Source: an uncultured Gammaproteobacteria bacterium (lineage in GTDB: Bacteria > Pseudomonadota > Gammaproteobacteria > Ga0077536). Taken from it: 10,788 bases of DNA. Each line of letters starts with the position of its first letter. The stretch's first letter is position 1. The stretch is taken from assembly GCA_903866355.1 (NCBI GenBank), contig CAIPNE010000099.1, positions 1 through 10,788 on the forward strand, written 5' to 3'. A program made the position numbers and the translations under genes. Positions 7,008 to 10,788 of the stretch are shown here, in pieces. Under the pieces are notes generated by a model that saw only the letters and a program-made list of their open reading frames with translations, did not search any database and had not been told where the DNA came from.

Positions 7008-8132
7008 TTACAGGGCGTTCGCTGGTACGTACGGACTCGGCGCTGTGCGTAGGCCGCGTTCTTCGAGCAACGGCAGAATGCTGGTTCCCAGCTGGGCCAA
7101 CCCAGATTCGTAGTTGGGCCAAGATAGCGTGGCACCGGCCATGCCGCAGTCCGCCATGGCCTGCAAAAAATCAGCGACTTCGCTGGGTGTGCCAACCACT
7201 GGGAACCCCGAGTAGCCGGCCATCATATTGCGCAGATAAGACTCGCGCAGCGCCGGGTCGGGGAGCTGACTACCCGACTCGGCGGTGAAGGTGTCCAACA
7301 GATTACCGGCGGCCACCAAATCGCCTTGTTCGTGGATGACGTGCCGGTAATAGTCTTGGGCTTCGGCGTGGGTGGCGGCACAAAAAATAGCGGCGTTGCC
7401 CCAGACCTCTACATCGCGCTGGTAATCCTCGCGTGCGATGCGCCGCACATCGGCTACCGTGGCACGTGCCATGTCCAAATTGGGTGCCAAAATGAAATTC
7501 ATGTCGGCGTGTTTAGCCGCAAAGCGGCGTCCGGCGGGGCTGACGCCGGCACTCATCACCGGTGGGCGTGGCCGTTGCAAGGGTTTGGGTTCGGCGTAAC
7601 AGCGCGGCGCGGTGAAGTACTGACCGGCGAAATCAAATTCGCCGACACGGGTCCACAAGGCATCGATTAGGCTCATCCATTCGTCGGTGAGCGCGTAGCG
7701 CTCGGCGTGCGGATATTGCGTTTTGCCGAACATCGCCACTTCGTGGCTATTCCAACCCGATACCACATTTAACCCGAAACGGCCGCCGGAAATGTGGTCG
7801 ATTGTGGCAGCCTGTTTGGCCGCCAGGACTGGGTGTATGGATGGCACTGCGGTGGTGGCAAAAACGTGAATACGACTAGTCGCCTGCGCTAATCCAGCCG
7901 CCCAAGTCCAGGTCTCGAAACTACGGTGGTTGAACTGGCTGGGCCCGCCGAAGCCTTTCCATCTGCACACCGGAATCAGGGCCTCCAGGCCCAAGGCATC
8001 GGCCGTCCGCGCGATGCGCAGTGACTCGGCCCAGTTCACTTCAATCCCGCCCGCAGACTCCGAGATGGTGCAGCCATGGCTGACATTGCTGCCGAACACA
8101 GCGAGTTGAAAACGGTTGGCGCTGAGGGCCAT
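7008..8132 (-). CDS. LLM-class FMN-dependent monooxygenase, RutA/SfnG/SsuD-like subfamily
   Basis: This is a luciferase-like TIM-barrel flavoprotein of 374 residues that probably uses reduced FMN, supplied by a separate reductase, and O2 to oxidise a small organic substrate. The core stretch ATIDHISGGRFGLNVVSGW (110-128) is the conserved flavin and substrate pocket region shared by pyrimidine monooxygenase RutA, dimethylsulfone monooxygenase SfnG and alkanesulfonate monooxygenase SsuD. The N-terminus (LAVFGSNVSHGCTIS) and IPVCRWKGFGG (53-63) also recall RutA and SfnG. A segment ERYALTDEWM and a C-terminal GTPSEVADFL complete the family pattern. The frame opens further upstream to 8228, but ATG 8132 is preferred: it begins just before the first beta strand and has GGAG (8144-8141) 8 nt upstream. 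No flavin reductase and no rut, sfn or ssu partner is adjacent, so the substrate stays open. It is divergent from the yhbW-like gene. Confidence 0.85.
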   Translation of the reverse strand: MALSANRFQLAVFGSNVSHGCTISESAGGIEVNWAESLRIARTADALGLEALIPVCRWKGFGGPSQFNHRSFETWTWAAGLAQATSRIHVFATTAVPSIHPVLAAKQAATIDHISGGRFGLNVVSGWNSHEVAMFGKTQYPHAERYALTDEWMSLIDALWTRVGEFDFAGQYFTAPRCYAEPKPLQRPRPPVMSAGVSPAGRRFAAKHADMNFILAPNLDMARATVADVRRIAREDYQRDVEVWGNAAIFCAATHAEAQDYYRHVIHEQGDLVAAGNLLDTFTAESGSQLPDPALRESYLRNMMAGYSGFPVVGTPSEVADFLQAMADCGMAGATLSWPNYESGLAQLGTSILPLLEERGLRTAPSPYVPANAL

Positions 8133-8365
8133 GGGCAGTGCTCCAGATCTCAAAAAAATAAGGTGGTCCGCCCCCGACGGGCGCCGCCCACAGCTTAAAG
8201 CTTTCTGCTCCGCGTACGGCATTCCCACACGGCACTCGCCATCGGCTGGTGCGGGGTCGCCCAGACCCTCGCCGCCGGTCGCGGCGTTGGTGCGCGTTGG
8301 AGGCGACGGCGAGGGCTGCTAACCGCCATAATCGACCCTTGTATTCCCCCGCCTGAGAGGCCGCC
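8133..8365. promoter_or_regulatory. Divergent intergenic region between two LLM flavoprotein genes
   Basis: This 233-bp spacer must hold the 5' signals of both flanking genes. Toward yhbW there is CATAAT (8327-8332), a possible -10 element, but no good -35 at standard spacing, and a clear Shine-Dalgarno GAGAGG (8355-8360). Toward the minus-strand gene there is GGAG (8144-8141), preceded on that strand by an A/T run (8151-8160). A small palindrome AGCTTAAAGCT lies at 8192-8202, and a wider inverted repeat is annotated separately. No third gene is apparent; the minus-strand opening from 8228 is taken as an upstream extension, not coding. Confidence 0.5.
8266..8315. repeat. 9-bp inverted repeat with 32-nt spacer
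   Basis: CCCTCGCCG (8266-8274) and CGGCGAGGG (8307-8315) are perfect reverse complements. The centres of the arms are 41 bp apart, close to four helical turns. The right arm sits 51 bp before the yhbW-like start codon and just upstream of the CATAAT box, so it could be a two-site operator or a hairpin. Local GC-richness raises the chance of coincidence. Confidence 0.45.
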
Positions 8366-9379
8366 ATGATCCCGTTTTCGGTACTCGACCTATCGCCCAT
8401 CCCCGCCGGTAGCACGGCGGCGGATAGTTTTCGGAATACGCTAGATTTGGCGCGCCATGCCGAACAGTGGGGCTATACGCGCTATTGGTTGGCTGAACAT
8501 CACAATATTCCGGGGATCGCGAGCGCCGCTACGGCGGTGGTCATTGGGCATGTGGCGGCAGGTACGCAGCGCATTCGCGTGGGGGCTGGCGGGATCATGT
8601 TGCCCAATCACTCCCCTTTGGTTATCGCCGAGCAGTTCGGTACGCTGGAGTCGCTGTTTCCCGGGCGTATCGATTTGGCGCTCGGTCGAGCCCCAGGTTC
8701 TGATCAACGGACCGCACGGGCGCTGCGTCGAGATCTCACCTCTAATGCGGATAATTTTCCGCAAGATGTGCTGGAGCTACAGGCCTTTTTGGGCCCCGAG
8801 TTGGCGGGGCAAACGGTGTTCGCTGTGCCCGGTACTGGCTTGCAGGTGCCGCTATGGATTTTAGGCTCTAGCTTGTTTGGCGCGCAGGTCGCGGCAGCCC
8901 TGGGGCTGCCTTTTGGCTTTGCTTCGCATTTTGCACCCGATGCCCTGCGCCAAGCATTACAAGTGTACCGAGCCCGGTTTCAACCATCAGCCCAACTGGC
9001 CAAGCCGCACGCCATGGCGGTGGTCAATGTGGTGACGGCCGATACCGATGCGGCAGCCCGACGCCTGTTTACTTCCATCCAGCAGCAGTTTGCAAATTTG
9101 TATCGTGGGACGCCCGCGAAGCTACAACCGCCACGGGATCAGATGGATGACTACTGGACCCCCGCCGAGAAAGCGGGGGTCGACCACACGCTGAGCTATG
9201 CCTGCGTTGGCTCGCCGGCCAGTGTGCGGGAGCAGTTAACAAACTTCATCGAACTGACTCAGGTGGATGAGCTCATGATCGCCGGCTCGCTGTTTGACCA
9301 TCGCGAGCGGTTACGCTCCTTTGAACTCGCGATGGATGTTCGAGCAACGATGTCTACTCCTGCCGCGGCCATCGCCTAA
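8366..9379 (+). CDS. yhbW: YhbW-like LLM-class flavin-dependent oxidoreductase
   Basis: This is a luciferase-like flavoprotein of 337 residues, nearly the length of E. coli YhbW (about 335). It follows the YhbW pattern closely from end to end: FSVLDLSPIPAGS at the N-terminus, YWLAEHHN (40-47), GGIMLPNHSPLVIAEQF (75-91), RIDLALGRAPGSDQRT (101-116), LGSSLFGAQVAAALGLPFGF, SHFAPD and SFELAMDV near the C-terminus. The family has the bacterial-luciferase alpha fold; the physiological substrate of YhbW is not established, so the reaction is stated only as FMN-linked oxidation. The start at 8366 is well supported by GAGAGG 5 nt upstream. It is divergent from the other LLM gene and converges with the GST-like gene, with only 25 bp between stop codons. 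The last eight residues (STPAAAIA) are a low-complexity tail beyond the usual end. Confidence 0.92.
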   Translation: MIPFSVLDLSPIPAGSTAADSFRNTLDLARHAEQWGYTRYWLAEHHNIPGIASAATAVVIGHVAAGTQRIRVGAGGIMLPNHSPLVIAEQFGTLESLFPGRIDLALGRAPGSDQRTARALRRDLTSNADNFPQDVLELQAFLGPELAGQTVFAVPGTGLQVPLWILGSSLFGAQVAAALGLPFGFASHFAPDALRQALQVYRARFQPSAQLAKPHAMAVVNVVTADTDAAARRLFTSIQQQFANLYRGTPAKLQPPRDQMDDYWTPAEKAGVDHTLSYACVGSPASVREQLTNFIELTQVDELMIAGSLFDHRERLRSFELAMDVRATMSTPAAAIA

Positions 9380-9404
9380 GGCGGGTGGCCTTGCCTCGCC
9401 GGGA

Positions 9405-10313
9405 TCAAACGGGGTGACAGCGATAACCCGCGCGGGGGTAATGCACCGCCACCTCGCCCACTTGAGGGTCTGTGCGTAGCACCACGATTTCCTGCGCGTT
9501 TAGCCGGATGAGGCGACCGACGGTGCGCTCTAAGCCGTAATCGTCTGGCACGATGGCAATTTCAGCGCCCGCCACATAACCGCTCTCGGTCACGCAGCCT
9601 CCCGCCACGTCGGTGGGGCTCGCCGCGCGCGCGATGGTCAGCGCGGCGGCGGCCTCCAGCGGCGTCATTTCGCCCGTGCCGAAATCGGCTATCCGATCAA
9701 ACCACGCCGACAAGCTGGGCCGTGCTCGCACGGCATCAAACAAATCGCCCCCGTGCTGCAAAAACCACACAGGATGGAAACAGGCGGCGTCGGCCACGGT
9801 GAAGACATCACCCAACACGAAGGGCGTTTGATGCAACTGCGCGGCGAGCCTATCCAGAGAAATAAGCGCATGACTCCACGCGTGCGGCGCCACGGCGATT
9901 AAATTCTCCCGCGTGAACGCCGGCGTCATGGCGGCGCGGTCGACAAAGAATGCCGCGGGAAGGTGGTCTACCAGCCGTGCCACGGTAGGCGGCACGGTTT
10001 GCATAAATAGACGGTGGTCGGCCCAGTCTTCTAGCAAGGCGGCGGCGCCCGCCAGCGCTGCGGGGAAACAGCTGGGGCTTGGGTATAGGCGCTCCAACAC
10101 GCCGGCGATGAGTGCGGTGTCGCAGTAAATATCCGCGCCGATCTGCAGCACCGGGATGCGGCGATAGCCACCGGTGAGCGGCGTGAGATCGGGTTTCGGT
10201 GCGATGGTGGGTTGTTCCACCGAACGCCACGCCAGCTTTTTAAAAGCCAGGATGCGGCGAATTTTCTCCGCAAAGGGTGATAACGCGTAGTGATGCAAGA
10301 TGAGCTCGGCCAT
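9405..10313 (-). CDS. Glutathione S-transferase family protein with extra C-terminal domain
   Basis: This is a cytosolic GST-fold protein of 302 residues, clearly longer than the usual 200-230. The thioredoxin-like N-terminal domain begins LILHHYALSPFAEKIRRIL, with Ser12 in the position of the catalytic Ser/Cys. The cis-proline motif RRIPVLQ (Pro54) follows, then CDTALIA (64-70), where Asp65-Thr66 replaces the typical Glu/Asp-Ser contact for the glutathione gamma-Glu. An all-helical GST C-terminal domain (about 88-215) contains LGDVFTVADAACF, the conserved N-capping box region. Residues about 216-302 are not standard GST: they look beta-rich (YVAGAEIAIVPDDYGLERTVG, IVVLRTD, VAVHYPR), as if a small extra domain were fused. 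Start ATG 10313 has GGGAG (10325-10321) 7 nt upstream. It is divergent from the MFS gene and converges on yhbW. Glutathione conjugation or a sensor/isomerase role are both possible. Confidence 0.85.
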   Translation of the reverse strand: MAELILHHYALSPFAEKIRRILAFKKLAWRSVEQPTIAPKPDLTPLTGGYRRIPVLQIGADIYCDTALIAGVLERLYPSPSCFPAALAGAAALLEDWADHRLFMQTVPPTVARLVDHLPAAFFVDRAAMTPAFTRENLIAVAPHAWSHALISLDRLAAQLHQTPFVLGDVFTVADAACFHPVWFLQHGGDLFDAVRARPSLSAWFDRIADFGTGEMTPLEAAAALTIARAASPTDVAGGCVTESGYVAGAEIAIVPDDYGLERTVGRLIRLNAQEIVVLRTDPQVGEVAVHYPRAGYRCHPV

Positions 10314-10348
10314 GGAGGGTCTCCCGAGAATGGGCTTGGTGGCGTTTG

Positions 10349-10381
10349 TTTATCAGCTGTTTGTCAGCTATCTATCAGCGT
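10349..10381. repeat. Three tandem 11-bp repeats, consensus TTTATCAGCTG
   Basis: The units TTTATCAGCTG (10349-10359), TTTGTCAGCTA (10360-10370) and TCTATCAGCGT (10371-10381) abut without spacing. The core T(A/G)TCAGC recurs exactly every 11 bp, about one helical turn, so all cores face the same side of the DNA. The array lies 36 bp upstream of the GST start codon and 193 bp before the MFS start. On the GST strand the core reads GCTGATA or GCTGACA. It is a good candidate for a cooperative repressor or activator site, though no regulator is encoded in the window. Confidence 0.6.
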
Positions 10382-10521
10382 AACCGGTTGCAGCGGCTTG
10401 GACATCCGTTCATCCGGGGCTGTTTTTTCGGGTCGGAAAGTGAACAATGGCAGATGCGTCGACCTACCTGCGCGCAAGGCTATTCAGGGTGTGAAGGTTA
10501 AAAAAACAGATTAAGCGTCCC

Positions 10522-10548
10522 GCACGGCGGTGGCTGTCAGCCGCGTGC
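10522..10548 (+). promoter_or_regulatory. Leader hairpin upstream of the MFS ribosome binding site
   Basis: The sequence from GCACGG to GCGTGC folds with outer stem GCACG/CGTGC, a bulged G, then CGG/CCG and a short inner CT/AG pairing around a small loop. It ends 12 nt before the Shine-Dalgarno GGGGAG (10561-10566). It could shape translation or be a DNA dyad for a regulator. It does not match any riboswitch I recognise. Confidence 0.3.
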
Positions 10549-10573
10549 AGGTCTCGCAGCGGGGAGAAAAAGC

Positions 10574-10788
10574 ATGCAGGAACGTCACAAGCTCGTTGCC
10601 CTCTGTTTTGCGGCAAGTTTCATCGGCTATATCGACCGGGTGAATATCTCAGTTGCCGCGCTGGCCATGCAAGAGCAGTACGGGTGGTCAGAGACCATCA
10701 AGGGCTTTGTGCTCTCAGCCTTTTTTATCGGCTATCTGTTGTTCATGGTGCCCAGCGGCTGGTTGGCCAATCGCTTTGGTGGCAAGCG
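10574..10788 (+). CDS. MFS transporter, anion:cation symporter (ACS)-like, N-terminal part only
   Basis: Only the first 71 codons are present; the gene runs off the window. The start at ATG 10574 is firm, with GGGGAG 7 nt upstream. The product begins MQERHKLVALCFAASFIGYI, a short cytoplasmic end and the first membrane helix, followed at once by DRVNIS (21-26), the hallmark found in ACS-family organic-anion permeases such as hexuronate and phthalate transporters. GFVLSAFFIGYLLFMVPSG (43-61) is the second helix, and WLANRFGGK begins the conserved cytoplasmic loop between helices 2 and 3 (usual form G-LADR-G-R/K). The substrate cannot be predicted from this part. It is divergent from the GST-like gene and shares the repeat-bearing spacer with it. 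Confidence 0.88.
   Translation, partial: MQERHKLVALCFAASFIGYIDRVNISVAALAMQEQYGWSETIKGFVLSAFFIGYLLFMVPSGWLANRFGGK

Larger units (their letters stand above)
10314..10573. promoter_or_regulatory. Divergent control region between GST-like and MFS genes
   Basis: This 260-bp spacer holds the ribosome binding sites of both genes, the three 11-bp repeats and the leader hairpin. I find no promoter pair at good spacing for either direction. A possible 74-codon reading (10290-10514) starts inside the GST gene on the opposite strand, shows no recognisable protein pattern and is not annotated. CATCCG occurs twice, 8 bp apart (10403 and 10411), probably by chance. Confidence 0.5.

Noticed and set aside
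8133..8228. 32-residue N-terminal extension of the minus-strand LLM enzyme
   Set aside because: The family begins at the first beta strand just after the Met encoded at 8132, which has a GGAG at good spacing.
1..10788. CRISPR arrays, tRNA or rRNA genes, insertion sequences, prophage genes
   Set aside because: No regularly spaced direct repeats, cloverleaf pattern, transposase or phage protein was seen in either strand.

Overview
The window reads as chromosomal DNA of a GC-rich Gram-negative proteobacterium. The type I secretion pair (inner-membrane ABC exporter plus HlyD-type periplasmic adaptor), the GGDEF receptor, the YhbW-type flavoprotein and the GST all fit a beta- or gammaproteobacterium. 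The PfkB kinase recalls betaproteobacterial proteins to me, but the genus is not resolvable by reading alone. I see no insertion sequence, tRNA, rRNA or CRISPR array.

Layout. Bases 1-484 hold no intact gene. They contain an AT-rich stretch with a possible sigma-70 promoter and the 5' remnant of an ECF sigma factor gene, cut off inside region 2. Next on the plus strand come a membrane diguanylate cyclase with a periplasmic sensor (485-2188), a PfkB sugar/nucleoside kinase (2337-3275), and a two-gene operon: a HlyB-type ABC exporter with a degenerate C39 peptidase-like domain (3420-5576) and its HlyD-type adaptor (5576-6925), joined by a TGATG stop/start overlap. No TolC-like protein and no repeat-rich secreted substrate is encoded here, so the secretion pair is an orphan within this window.

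From 7008 onward the content changes to flavin- and glutathione-dependent enzymes. Two luciferase-like (LLM) flavoproteins of different subfamilies lie head to head (7008-8132 minus; 8366-9379 plus, yhbW-like) around a 233-bp spacer with a 9-bp inverted repeat. A GST-family protein (9405-10313, minus) converges on yhbW with a 25-bp gap. It is divergent from the start of an MFS transporter (10574 to the window end, partial). The 260-bp spacer between GST and MFS carries three tandem 11-bp repeats and a leader hairpin, both candidate control elements.

How they may work together. The exporter and adaptor clearly form one machine. The diguanylate cyclase could feed a c-di-GMP-controlled surface trait, but any link to the exporter is inference. 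The LLM/LLM/GST/MFS group looks like a small uptake and oxidation or detoxification module for an unknown small molecule; this is a hypothesis from gene order only. Nothing in the window is convincingly a wholly new system. The best leads are the broken sigma gene, the orphan exporter and the 11-bp repeat array.
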